From NCBI RefSeq assembly GCF_963678635.1, contig NC_087065.1, positions 63,204,754-63,268,753 of the forward strand: 64,000 bases of DNA. Reading direction: 5' to 3'. The notes under the pieces were generated by a model. The model saw only the letters and a program-made list of their open reading frames with translations. It was not told the DNA's origin and ran no database searches. Made by a program: the position numbers and the translations under genes. The stretch comes from Symsagittifera roscoffensis (taxonomy: Eukaryota > Xenacoelomorpha > Acoela > Convolutidae). Position 1 is the stretch's first letter. The number at the start of each line of letters is the position of its first letter. Shown piece by piece: positions 31,937-43,480 of this stretch.

Positions 31937-34300
31937 TTCAATTGAAATTGGAGTTTTTTCCGCGAAACAGCTTGAATCACTCAAATTGTCTTTGAAACAT
32001 TTTGTCAAACTTGTCCAAGATTTCAGCATACTGACATTTTCACAATAAAAACAATTTTAAAAAAATATATATTTCAAATCTCCGGAATCTAGCGGAGTTT
32101 TTGATTTCACAAGCTTTCTATATCTCATTAGCTTCTGAAACTTCCGCTTAACGATTTGTTATGCAGCTGAAATTATCTTGATTGGGATGGACAGAAAAAT
32201 GGTAAATGGTTTTAACAAACAAAGAAGAATTTTTGAATAATTTGTAGGATGCATAATTCAATTCCCCAGTAAAGTAGAATTCAAATCTAGTGATTTGAAT
32301 AGTCTCTTTTGTTTACGGCAACCATTACCATAATATCTGCCCGCCCCGACCAACTAATTCAAATAAGTATTTCCGAGAATAAGGGTAACCCTCCGATTGC
32401 GGGTAAACAGGTGATTGGAACCTGGAGAGATTAAATCTGATAAATTTACGAATGTCTCATACAAATATGCCATCGATCGATAGACTAAATAAACTAAAAA
32501 TTTTTAATAACTATGTTTTTTCTCAACTAGTGTTTTTCTGAGGTCGCGCAACTTTTAAAAAAAAAATCGAAAATTTGAAAAAAAAATGTGGAAAAAAAAC
32601 TTGATAGGAATAAATAAAAGTGAAAAAGTTTTTATTCCGAAGTAAACTACTGACATTGGTAACAATTTTTCTGTAAAGTTAATCGACAAAATTTTCAATT
32701 ATAATTGATTAAAAATGAAATAACTTGCTACAAAAACAAGTTTAATCGATTATAATTGATTATATTCGGATTTTTTTGCTTTGAAAAATATTATCATTAT
32801 GATTCATTTTTATTCAATCTTAACCGATCATTGTGTAATTTTATGGGGAATGACAATGAATTTCCAATTTAATAGATTATCTTCCATGAAACTTCGGTGC
32901 GGGTAGGATGTTGCCGATTGGAGGTTTTTTCAAAAAATGTACAAAAATTTTGTGAACATTTTTTCCATTTTCTTTAGGTCGGCTTAATTGATTTTCCGAG
33001 TGCTCACAGAACATATTAATTACCTTCTTTTGATAAATTTTTTTTTGCCTCAGGCAGAAGCAAGTTTAGGGGGGAGGGACCCCTCTCCCCCCTCAGTGAT
33101 TCAACTATTTCGACCCTTCGTACTATTTTGAAATATCCATTTTTGGCTGACTGGCACTAAAATTGGCGCCAGTTTTTATCATCGGCTCCATTGTTCACTA
33201 AGTTTCAGGGGAATCTTGCGTCAAAAACAGTCCTTTTGTCCGAAAATGCCTAAAAACGCCATTTTTGGACTGTTCTTTTTTCAAAATATTCGGATTTTGG
33301 GAAGTTCTAAACGTTTTGACCGAAAAATTTTGATTTTCGGCACGCAATCGTCATCAAACTAACGCCGTTAGAAAAATTTTCGGCTTGATTGACTAAAGTG
33401 TTTAAACTGTGACCTAAGTGTTGGAATCACCAGTGTTTAAATAGTACAAAAGGAAATTCAGAACGCAGAATTTAGTAAAACAGCGCCAAAGAAGAATCAA
33501 TGGGCCGAATCTCTAAGTGGGCATCAGAAGCAGAAAATAAATTTTTTTTCAGAAAAAACCTAAGTTTTCATTTCGGTTATACAGATTTTTAATTTGACTC
33601 AAGAGGTTGTTGTTTTTTTTCAGTTTTTCTAAGTGCTTTTTAAGAGTAACGAACGTAGTGAAAACTCTCATATAGGTTTTGCTGATTTTTCTTTGTTTTT
33701 TTTTCAGGAAAAGTCTTAAAAGTTTCTAATAACTAAAGATATTCATTCATTCATACATATGATGCATTTATATGCTTAGATATATATGCATTTTTTTACT
33801 TCAATTGAAAGTCATCAGCTGAAAGTGACGTAAAGAGTACTTTCCAAATACGAACGTGGCAATAGCGCAAAATATGTGAAGAATTTTTAGTTTTGAAAGT
33901 GGAATTTCATTTTTAGATTTCCCGCAAAATTAAACTTTATCTAATGGTCCAGTTTTCTTTAGTTGGGTTCATGTCATCAAAAAAGCACCAATCATAAATT
34001 GTTCTAGAAAAACAAAGAGCTTAAAGGGCATCTCTTTTTTTCTTTGAAATTCATAACGTGAGATTTTTAAAAAAAGACAGTGTTTTATTATGTTTATTTG
34101 CGTTCTTTACTCTTTTCTAATCTTCGATTGGCTCTGTTTAGTTTAATGTTGAGCAAGTAGGTATTAGTAGAAAAAGTTATTTATTCTGTAAAAAAATGTT
34201 TTCCCCATCAAAACAATTTTTTAAAGCGTTGATTAACACTTCCTTGGTAATATATTGTTTTGATAAATTCTATTAAAAAATCTTCAATTTTGTTTCTTAT
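31937..34300. other. Intron sequence with one MITE fragment
   Basis: AT-rich. At about 33055-33360 a degraded hAT-type MITE is visible (TTTAGGGGGGAGGGACCCC, CCCTTCGTACTATTTTGA, ATATCCATTTTTGGC). No exon is supported elsewhere. Confidence 0.5.
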
Positions 34301-34789
34301 TGTTCCGATTTTCAAAGAAAACGGAATATTTATGCTCGGTGTGGTTTTTTTTTAGTCAATTTTCACCGATCGAATTAATAACTAACAATAAAAATAATTT
34401 AAACCCCATTGAAGATATTGACTTCCTAAGTTCAAATGTAAAAAGATAATTCACCTCCGATTATTTTTTGTCAATTTCTGGGGTTTTGAAAAATGACAAA
34501 TTTGCCATATTCTGGGCTAAATTATGCGCGCTTTGAAGAGTTTATTCTTATTGCTGAGTTTATTCTTAACGCGAATTATTCATGCGTGGCGAATTATCCC
34601 GCACAACAAAAATGTTGAATTGAATTGTCATTAATTGGTCGTATTAATTTCGTACGACTCAAAATTTTCCACTTTGATATTGTCCAAAATGTATAGCTTT
34701 TAAAATTTTCTTTTCCCAAAAACTATTCGAAATGAATTAAGGGACAGTCAGAACATTCAGGGCTTCGCCCTGATATACGAGCAGTCTTG
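34301..34789 (+). mobile_element. HINE, diverged subfamily
   Basis: 5' TGTTCCGATTTTCA and 3' CAGTCAGAACA, hairpin CAGGGCTTCGCCCTG, terminus GAGCAGTCTTG. Middle portion differs from the main group and matches the fragment at 45780-46140. Confidence 0.7.
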
Positions 34790-37700
34790 TTCATTTTTTG
34801 TACTTGCACTATTGTTCTAATATAGTCTTGTACTATTTTTCCAAGCTTTAACTCTTCTCACATTGCACCAGGTACAAAAAAGCACCAGATTGGAAAAAAG
34901 ATTGGGGTTTTTGATGTGGTCGGAACTTACTGTATTATTTGCACAAAAACGGCTCTTCTTGTTGGCTTTTTTGTCACAAATTATAATACAAGTGACCATA
35001 TAGTTTCAGCGCCATCACTTTCTCTATAGACCTAATTAAAATATGTTTGTATGACTTGAAGAAACTAATTTTCTTTACTTAGTTCAAATGTCGGAAAAAC
35101 TACTCTTGAACTGTTTCCTAAACAAATTGTTTCCTGTTACCTTTCAGTTACACACTAATGTGGTATGGCGATCGCGGCTTTGAGCTTAAATGGACATATT
35201 ATTTTTTAGCCGTTATCTTTTATTTCTGTTCTGATTGATTTCCACTTGACTTCATAACCTGCTGCGTCCTAATTCGAATCTCAGCAAAGCTTTTCCTGAA
35301 GGATTCAATCACTTGTGTAGTTTGAGATTTGTTTTGTTGCAATGTGCGTGTGCTCGTGTATATGGGGGGGGGGGGGGGGGAGGTGTTAATAGGGCGATGG
35401 GTTATGCTATAGTCGATGTCTTGGTCAATACCGCATTCTATCTGTTTCAAGGAGCGGATTCTAAGTATTCCCTTTTTTGGTTTCAATTAAAATCATTAAA
35501 TGAAGTGAAATAACTTGAACAATTCACCGGATGTGAATAGATTAGTTCAATTTTCTTGTACAAATTAGTTTTTTTTTCGTACATTCCTACATGAATGAAC
35601 CGAACCAATCAGACACCTGAGGTATTCGAATACCGTATAAAAATATCAAGAAGACGGCTTCGATGAAGATAACGTTCTTTTCTGCTTTGAGTATAATACA
35701 TTAAGCAAAGGATTTTAATTGTCTGGAAAATCCGCGTAGACGGAATCAGTTTGATGCTAACGCTGTTGTTTTTTTTCAAGAAACAAACTATTTGAATTTT
35801 CACGAACAAACAGCTTGAGGTTCCATGTGAACATGAGTTGCTGAAATCATTTTTTGTTCATTTCTCCATAATAAATTGAGTGTAAAACTTAGTCGAGCGA
35901 GAAGTGTTAATTTTTGTTTGTTTGCCCAATCTACGAGGTGAGCAGAATACAAACTATTTTGATAGCTTTCGAATCAAATCAAGAGAAGAAAAATGGGGTA
36001 GTTCCAGATAAATTGATATTTTGAGGTGTCTTATGCCACGCCCTGCATAATTTATGATGCATGCATAGTCTGCACCGGACATGGGTTGATTAAAAGTTGA
36101 TAGGAAGAAGGGAGGGGAATGAAAGGGAATTGGGGAGGGGGGGGGGGCTTGGGGGTTGGCACAGTATGACGCGTTGCAACTGTAGATAGTAGTTGATGTC
36201 CCGAGGAAGAACGATTGCAGATCTAAAAAAAGAAAGAAAAACAGCCCTGAAAGTAAGACGTCACCATGCCCTCAATATCTCTCAGTAGCACAATATTTAC
36301 AGCCATCTATATTTAATATTTCTTTTTGCAATGAAGAGGTATTAAAAAAGATCAGCGATAGGCCAAAAAATAAAAGCACTGCAGCGCATGGCTGGTAAAA
36401 ATGAAAAAAAAACAGAATATACAGAAAGGCAAATCACTGATGAAACATGATGTATAAAAATAAAAGATGGTAAATGAGGCATGGTATTGGCGGTGGATGC
36501 AGTTACAAAGAGAGAGAGAAAGCAAAAAAAAACAAAGCGATGAGGGAGGCTTACGTAGATCTATATTTGCTCGTTGGAAGGCAATACTGAAAGTACAAAT
36601 GCGGCAGCCAGCAACATCATCTAGCGTCTCATCTTACCATCAAGTAACATCCTATTGTTAGGAAAGGGAAAAGAAAGAGAGAAAAAAGTCGGAACAATAA
36701 ATATGGGAGTAAGTTTTGTGCTTGTGCTATAATCGGTATATATCTGTATAGGAAGAAATAAAACAGGGAAACGCGGCTTGGTAAGGAGTGTAATGTAGTG
36801 CTGCTGATAATTTTGAGGTTGTCGTATAAGTATATGCCACCATTTACAAAAAAGAATCATTCTACATTCCGCCTCAAATCTACAGGCTGGAATGTTTGCA
36901 GATACACAAAGAACAGTACCTTCGTTCATTTTTATTGCTCTCTATTTTTAATCCAATCAAAGCAAAATAGTGAAAAGAATAAAATGGGGAAAATGAAAAA
37001 AGAAAGGTTTGCGAGTGGCTATAAGACATTTTGCTGATGCTGCAACGATTTAAGCCACCGTTAACCCAATTCTTTTTTCATCTGCAAAAAATCCTTGCTT
37101 CCATATTGTGTCTTTATTAGACAAACGTGGAAAAGACAACTAACTGCATTTAAAATGTTCATTGAATTGGTGCGTAATTTTCTGAATATATCGCAATATC
37201 GCTGCTTTTTAATTTTTTCTGTTTAAAAAATCGTTAGAGGAGATTCCCGTGATTGTATTATGTTTGTAGTAAATGCCAAATAGACCGAAACGCAGCGACC
37301 ATTTGGGGATAAAGGCGGAAAATCGGGAAAATAATCAAAAATTGAAAAAGCTCTAATATTGAAGATTCACGGCAGTATTATCAGGCAGAGGAAATTAAAC
37401 AGAATTTACTAGATTAAAAAATTTCTGTTCTCTTTTATATTTACGCCAAATAATGTTGAAACAAACTATTCACATTTTTTTATCTGATAAATAGAAAATT
37501 TCGAAAATTAAGTTCGATTGATATTAAGTTTATCCGCTTTGGTGTGTTTTCATTACAAAAAATGAAAAACTTTGTTTAGTTATGCTTTGTTCCAATCAGC
37601 GGTTAAAATATTGTCGAGGGAAGAAAACTTACAATCCATTTACGGATTCGTGCTATTTTCGTTATCAACGACAAAAATTCGGTAAGTTTGATTCTCAATT

Positions 37701-38173
37701 GATGTTTCTTTTTTCATTTGCTTATCGCAAAAGTCTATCAAAATAAGTAAAAACTAGCTCGCATTTGGGCTGATCCTTGAGAAATTAAGAGACCGGCATT
37801 TGATTTCAGAGTTTTCAGTAAGATTTTTTATAACCAGGATCTAGATAGTAAGTAGCTTGCCTGATGTTGGATGGTTTTAAGCGCGTTTGTTAAATAGACT
37901 TGCTACGCGTTATTCAAGTAAAATTGGCAATAAGTTGCATTATATCGTAAGAGATATCTTTACGAAAAATGTTGCAGGTAACAACTTTTAACTTTTAAGT
38001 TTCGATCCTTGGTTGTATACGAATCCTCCAAAAACCATTTTAATGTCATCGAAAAAACTTCTTGTTCTTAGTTTGTATTTTTCTTTGTAAGTCGTCGGAT
38101 TAAAAAAGGTTAATGTGCGCCTTCTAAGTTCTTTATTTAGAAATTCAAACTGACGGAGAATTTCTCATACGTA
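34790..38173. other. Intron containing a GC- and purine-richer island at about 35990-37060
   Basis: The island is less AT-rich than its flanks, purine-rich on the + strand and free of the repeat families seen elsewhere. G runs occur at about 35366 and 36137. I find no open exon with splice sites. It may be a conserved regulatory block or an unrecognised non-coding transcript. Confidence 0.35.
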
Positions 38174-38310
38174 ACAAAACTGCTCTTGTTAGGGCTACGC
38201 CCTGAATGCTCCGATCGCCTGTTATTTTGTCTCGGATATTTTAATTTTTTCAACAAATTCCGAAAATGCGACGGAATATTTGAGCTCGGGGTGTTTTTCT
38301 CCAATTCTTA
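38174..38310. mobile_element. Two HINE end fragments in opposite orientation
   Basis: 38174-38220 matches the inverted 3' end (CAAAACTGCTC, hairpin AGGGCTACGCCCT). 38269-38310 matches the direct 5' portion (GACGGAATATTTGAGCTCGG). The bodies are missing. Confidence 0.55.
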
Positions 38311-38325
38311 TTCGAAAGCTTCTCT

Positions 38326-38453
38326 GACGAGAAAAATTAAGTATTAAAAGACATCGCGTCTGAAGACAACGGAAACTATGAAACAATTGAAGTATCTCTT
38401 TTTCAAATGGAATGATGGATGGCTCAATCAGATTAATTTACCTACCGCGCTAG
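38326..38453. repeat. Direct repeat, copy 1 (about 128 bp)
   Basis: GACGAGAAAAATTAAGTATT to CCGCGCTAG recurs almost exactly at 39031-39158, 705 bp downstream. Confidence 0.9.
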
Positions 38454-38519
38454 CGCGTTAAAATACTGGAGGTTTCCGAGCGCATTCATGATCCCAAATT
38501 GTCAGTTTTCAAAAGCCAA

Positions 38520-38750
38520 CAAGACTGCTCGTATCAGGGCGAAGCCCTGAATGTTCCGACTGCCTTTTAAGGTTTATGGAGCGAACAGTAATAACATAAA
38601 AAACTATGAAATAAAATAAAAAGAATTTTTTTCTAAAATTTGAGATTTTTTTTTGTGAAAATCAACCCCCCACACGCCATATAAAATCATCCCCCCATAC
38701 GCCATGTAAAGTACAAAAGGATAGATTTCGCTCTTTGTAACAAATCAATT
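38520..38750 (-). mobile_element. Truncated HINE (3' portion)
   Basis: Starts CAAGACTGCTCGTATCAGGG with the hairpin intact. It contains a local duplication of the CCCCCA(C/T)ACGCCAT block and breaks off at about 38750. Confidence 0.75.
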
Positions 38751-39030
38751 GGGTTCAAATCGAGCACAAAAGCCATATCTTAAAAGAAGGCAGAAATATT
38801 TGAACTCACCCATATTTAAAAGTATGCGAATTAAAATTTCTGCAGTTTTCAAGATTCAAATTGGCGTTTTTGCGTCGTTTTACAAACTAGAAACAAGGAT
38901 AACTGGTTGCGCAGACATTTGGATCACAAAAAAAATATTAAAAAAATATTTTCTTCAAATTGCGTCGTTTTCGTTCCGTGTGATAAAAGGATCTGAGCCA
39001 AAGCCTAGAACTTCGATAGTTTTTTTAAAT

Positions 39031-39158
39031 GACGAGAAAAATTAAGTATTAAAAGACATCGCGTCTGAAGACAACGGAAACTATGAAACAATTGAAGTAT
39101 CTCTTTTTCAAATGGAATGATGGATGGCTCAATCAGATTAATTTAATTACCGCGCTAG
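39031..39158. repeat. Direct repeat, copy 2
   Basis: Near-exact copy of 38326-38453; the truncated HINE lies between the copies. Confidence 0.9.
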
Positions 39159-39289
39159 TAGATATTAAAACATTTTTTCTCGTAAAAATTTCAAAAAAAA
39201 AGTTAAAGTGTTTCAACATAAGTAGAAATTTAAACCTGAAATTTTTCTAATGAAAAAACAAATTATATAAAATACCATAACTTTTTTGT

Positions 39290-39755
39290 GTGCTTATTTT
39301 TGACGTTTTTTTTGCTCTCAGACTATGGACAATTACTGGTTTAGTAAAATTTGTGAATTTGTGTTTAATTTTTTTTCGCTTGTTTGCATCGGCACAAAAA
39401 CGAGAGCTTGTGTAGCGGAAAATACTAATTCCTCATTTCAATTCTGAGCAATCAATTCTCAAATATCACTAGGATTTTCCTGTATATTTGCAACAAGCTA
39501 ATTTTTTGACTTTCGCATTTCATTTTTTTAATCAAGAAGATAACTTCAGAAAAATTTTTTGGAAAATTTTATTTATTTTTCCAAAAAATGTTTTTAAATT
39601 TCAAAGATTTGCATTTTAATAAGTAGGCAATAAAATTGTTTGGCTGCAATAGCGCATTGGAATGACGCTCTATAAAAGATCATTAAAGTTATTAAGCCAA
39701 GAACCTAAGCGTTCTATTACCCTTTTAACAGACCAAATTTCATGGTTACTCTGAA
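39290..39755. repeat. Diverged inverted repeat, partner at 44160-44560
   Basis: Shared inverse blocks include GTAACCAT(A/G)AA, TTTATAGAGC and AAATTTGTGAATTTGTG. The two copies are 4.4 kb apart in opposite orientation, with about 450 bp of weak similarity. Confidence 0.55.
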
Positions 39756-39764
39756 ATAAAGAAA

Positions 39765-40302
39765 CAAGACTACTCGTATCAGGGCGAAGCCCTCAATGTT
39801 CCGACTGCCTTTTAAGGTTTATGGAGCAGTAATAACATTAAGAATTAAATGTAATAAAATAAAATGAAAAAAATACACTAAATTTTGATTTTTTTAAATG
39901 AAATCATCCCCCACACACGATATATAAAAAGCAAAAGAATAGATTTCGCTCATTGTAGCCAATCAATTATGGCAAATAAGCTTCTTTCAACCAATTTGGA
40001 ACAATTTCTAAGACAGATTAAATCTCAGCTTACGCGTTAGTAGCGCGAATTATATCGCGCGTTAATTGTCCCAAATTGGTCAAAATGGCCAAAATGGCAA
40101 TCTTGAAACCCTTATAACTTTACGAAAAATGATCACAGGTGAAATATTTTTTCAAATTTGAGCTCATGACAACAACACCTTTGAATGATATAAAAAAATT
40201 CCGTCAAAAATGGCTAGTTAAAAAGTCGAAACTTGTCTGAAGAAAAAAAAACCCACCCCGAGCACAAATATTCCGTTACTTTCGTAACGCAAGTCGGAGC
40301 AA
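39765..40302 (-). mobile_element. HINE, full length, inverted
   Basis: CAAGACTACTCGTATCAGGG at the left edge and AAGTCGGAGCA at the right edge. The interior matches 18646-19184 closely. Confidence 0.75.
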
Positions 40303-40984
40303 TAAAGATCTTTTAATAAAAAAAATAACAAAAATAACCGCTAAAGAATCACAAAAAAGACAATTCATCACTCAAAGAAAAAAAATTTTCGGTAAACCTC
40401 AATGGAATGCTTAATTTTTTACTGTTTAAAATGTGAAAGTGCGCAGCTGTAGGTAAATCAGTTTTAAACAAGAATTGACTTTAACAGTCGTTTGGCATTT
40501 GAACTCAAAACTCAACGTATGCGGTTTACATATCAATTTCGAATCAAGTCTCAATCAAGTAAAATTGAATGATCACGCATTTAGTCATTCTTTAACTCTT
40601 AATTAAGTAACACTGATTGATCACGCAAGACTGCTATCGGAAGCAAAAGTGGTATACCATGGCAAAAAATTGACTGCTGTTCAAAATGTCTGATAAGAAC
40701 ATCCTTGAAAAAATGTTTTCTTATATCAAAAATTTCAGTTCTCTTTTCTCTGGTAAGTTTTTTAAAAAGCTTATACTCTTTTCTAAATTATTTTTCACAT
40801 CTTCTACTGCAAAACTTGAACCTATTGAATTGCTCCGAAATAAATTTAAAACTTGTCTTATTCGGAACCAATTTATTATTTGCAATCGATAATGACAACC
40901 CGGTAAATTCTTGCATGCTCTCTGTTTAAGAATAATGAAAGTAGTGAGTACTGTTTTATAGGGATCGGTAATTTTTTTACAAGA

Positions 40985-41290
40985 AAAAGTCTGAAAAGTG
41001 TTAAAACGTGAAAGTATTGATATTGATATAAATATATTGATTTTCCGAGCTCTCCCAAAGTACTAAAAAGACCCTGGTTTGGCCAAATTTTCTGCGTCCC
41101 AGGCAAATGTTTGAAAAAACAGGTCAAAAAAGCCGTTTTTGGGCGTTTTTTGGAAAAATTTGACAAAAAAAAATCGCGTTTTTCTGGCGCGCGCTCTCCC
41201 TCTAAGTTAGTATATATTGGCGCCCAAGGCGCCTTTAGAAAAATTTTTGGGTCGGTTGGCCAAAAATGGATTTCTTAAAAGAGTTCAAAG
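40985..41290 (-). mobile_element. hAT-type MITE fragment, inverted
   Basis: GGCGCGCGCTCTCCCTC, GTATATATTGGCGCC and AAGGCGCCTTTAGAAA match the complement of the 418-bp MITE interior. Both ends have decayed. Confidence 0.55.
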
Positions 41291-41704
41291 GGATCTTATA
41301 AAATAGATTCGGAATGAAATCTCAATTTCGACGTACTTTCTCTCAAATGAACGCGCCGCCTGTCATTAAAAAAGGGGGACTCCTTAAATCAACCTCTTTC
41401 ATAGACGATCAGCAGAGCTAAAAATTGAGGAAATTGCTTTTTTTCAGGACGAGTTATTAGTGCTTTCTGTTCTCTTTCGAGCCTCTTCTTTGCATACATT
41501 CGTGCAAACTCACAAATGGAGAGGAAAAGCTTTGTCAGAGTGTAGGAGAAAACAGTCATGAAAAGTTCAGGCTTATAATCCAGCAAATGCAAGGTTTTGG
41601 AACAAATTATTACCCAGTTTCAAGCCTCAGAGAGCGTCATTAGACCAAATGTTTTTTTTTCAAACGTCTCTGATAAAGCGACGTTCCCGGATCATTCTTG
41701 AATT

Positions 41705-41952
41705 CACCAGCAGAATTGAGGAGGGGGGCGGGGAGGGGGGACGCTTTCTTTTTTCAGGGCTGACCCCCTGCCGACCCAAAGGCCCCCTTTGTACTATTTT
41801 CAGATCTCCAAAATTTGGTTAAAATGGGGTCATTATAGTTATTTGGAAGAGCTCAGAAAATTAATTTAGTCGACCTAAAAAAAGTCGACAAAATTTTCGA
41901 AACTTTTTTGAAAATCCGCCCCACCCTCAAAAAAATCCTGGATCCACCCCTG
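41705..41952 (+). mobile_element. Internally deleted hAT-type MITE with perfect target duplication
   Basis: CTTGAATT flanks both sides (41697-41704 and 41953-41960). The right end TGGATCCACCCCTG is intact; the left end has decayed. The interior (GACCCCCTGCCGACCCAAAG) is of the 418-bp family. Confidence 0.75.
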
Positions 41953-42529
41953 CTTGAATTGGGAACATAGCAAAACGAATGTGGAAACTAGGTGTTCTAA
42001 CCCACTAATCATAGTAAAATAAGTTTAACCAAATTTTTCTAAAATCGTTGATTGGTAAAGAGTCCTCAATGATGTATTAATTCATCTTCAGAGTATTTAA
42101 AAAAAACTTATTCTTTGAATCTTTTCTTCTTTCACTGATACTTGAATTATTGAATATTCAATCCAATCCGAATATTCAAGAATTTATTGAATATTTTGTT
42201 TCACTGAAACTTAAGTTTTCGAAATATCCTTTTTGAAAAGCAGGAAAACTTTGAGAGTTTCTGATAATTCGTTTCATTAAATTGGAGGTTTTTTCACGCT
42301 GTTTTTTGTGCTGTTTATCAAAATTTCACTGTATTTGATAGACAAGCTTATACATTAGTGATTTACCACAGCCGCTGATCTGAACAACACTGAGAACTTC
42401 AAACTGAAAATGTTCGCCGAAGGAGTTTCGTTGAATAAATACTAGAATGGTTTTTTTTTACTTGTACAATATGTAGTAGAAAAACAACAGCTGAAAATAA
42501 ACCGAGAAATTATGTGACACAAATTGAGA

Positions 42530-43019
42530 CAAAATTGCTCGTATCAGGGCAAATCCCTGAACGTTCTGACCGCCTTTTAATGTCTATGAAGCAGTAAAAA
42601 CTTGAAAAAGTTAAAGGTAAAAAAATCAAACGATTTTTGTAAAGTTTGAGATTTTTTGTAAAATACAAAGTGAAAATTCGATGCCAGTAAAAATCAATTT
42701 TGGCAAATAAGCTTCTTTCAAGTAATTTAAAACGATTTCTACGACAGATTAAATCTCCACTTTCGCGTTAATAGCGCAAAATATATCGGACATTAATAGT
42801 CCCAAACTGACCAAAATGGCAATCTGTAAACCCCCATAATTTTACAAAAAATGAACACTGGTGAAATATCTTTTCAAATTTAGGTTCAGGACAACGATAT
42901 TTTTTGAATAATATACACAAATTCCGTCAAAATTGGCTAGTTGAGAAGACTCAATTTGTCTGAAGAAAAAACCACCCGAGCACAATTATTCTCTTAACTT
43001 TTTTAAGAAAATCAGAGCA
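42530..43019 (-). mobile_element. HINE, diverged, inverted
   Basis: CAAAATTGCTCGTATCAGGG, then a degraded hairpin, at the left; CCACCCGAGCACAATTATT and ATCAGAGCA at the right. It shares the gene-free interior of the family. Confidence 0.7.
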
Positions 43020-43170
43020 AAAAGCAGCGTCGAGATGTGAGCAATTTTTGAGATGAAATATAAGCTGCTGCTTATTTTGTATAAAACGCACGAGAAAACA
43101 TGAACAAAACGCTCAAAAAAACTCACGCCAACGCATAAAACACGGGCACACACTGAACATATGTGTTTTA

Positions 43171-43480
43171 TTGTTCCAACTTTTGAAGAAAATGACGAAG
43201 TAAGTGTGCTCGGGGTGTTTTTTTCTCCAGAAAGTATTTGATTTTCTAACTAACAATTTTTGACGGAATTTTTTCATATCAATCGAAAAAAGTTTTTGTC
43301 CTGAGCTCTAACTTAAAAAAGTATATCATTTCTTCTCTTTCATTTCATTTTTCTTAAAGTTATATGGGTTCAAAGATTGCCAATTCGGCTAATTTGGGAC
43401 AGCTAACGCGCGATATTTTCGTGCTATTAAAGTGTAAGCTTAAAATTAATCCGTATTAGTAATCGTTCCAAATTGGATTG
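43171..43480 (+). mobile_element. HINE, 3' truncated
   Basis: TTGTTCCAACTTTTG and GTGTGCTCGGGGTG at the start, followed by the AACTAACAATTTTTGACGGA block and a CGCGATATTTTCGTGC stretch. Similarity ends near the AATCGTTCCAAATTGG word. Confidence 0.65.
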
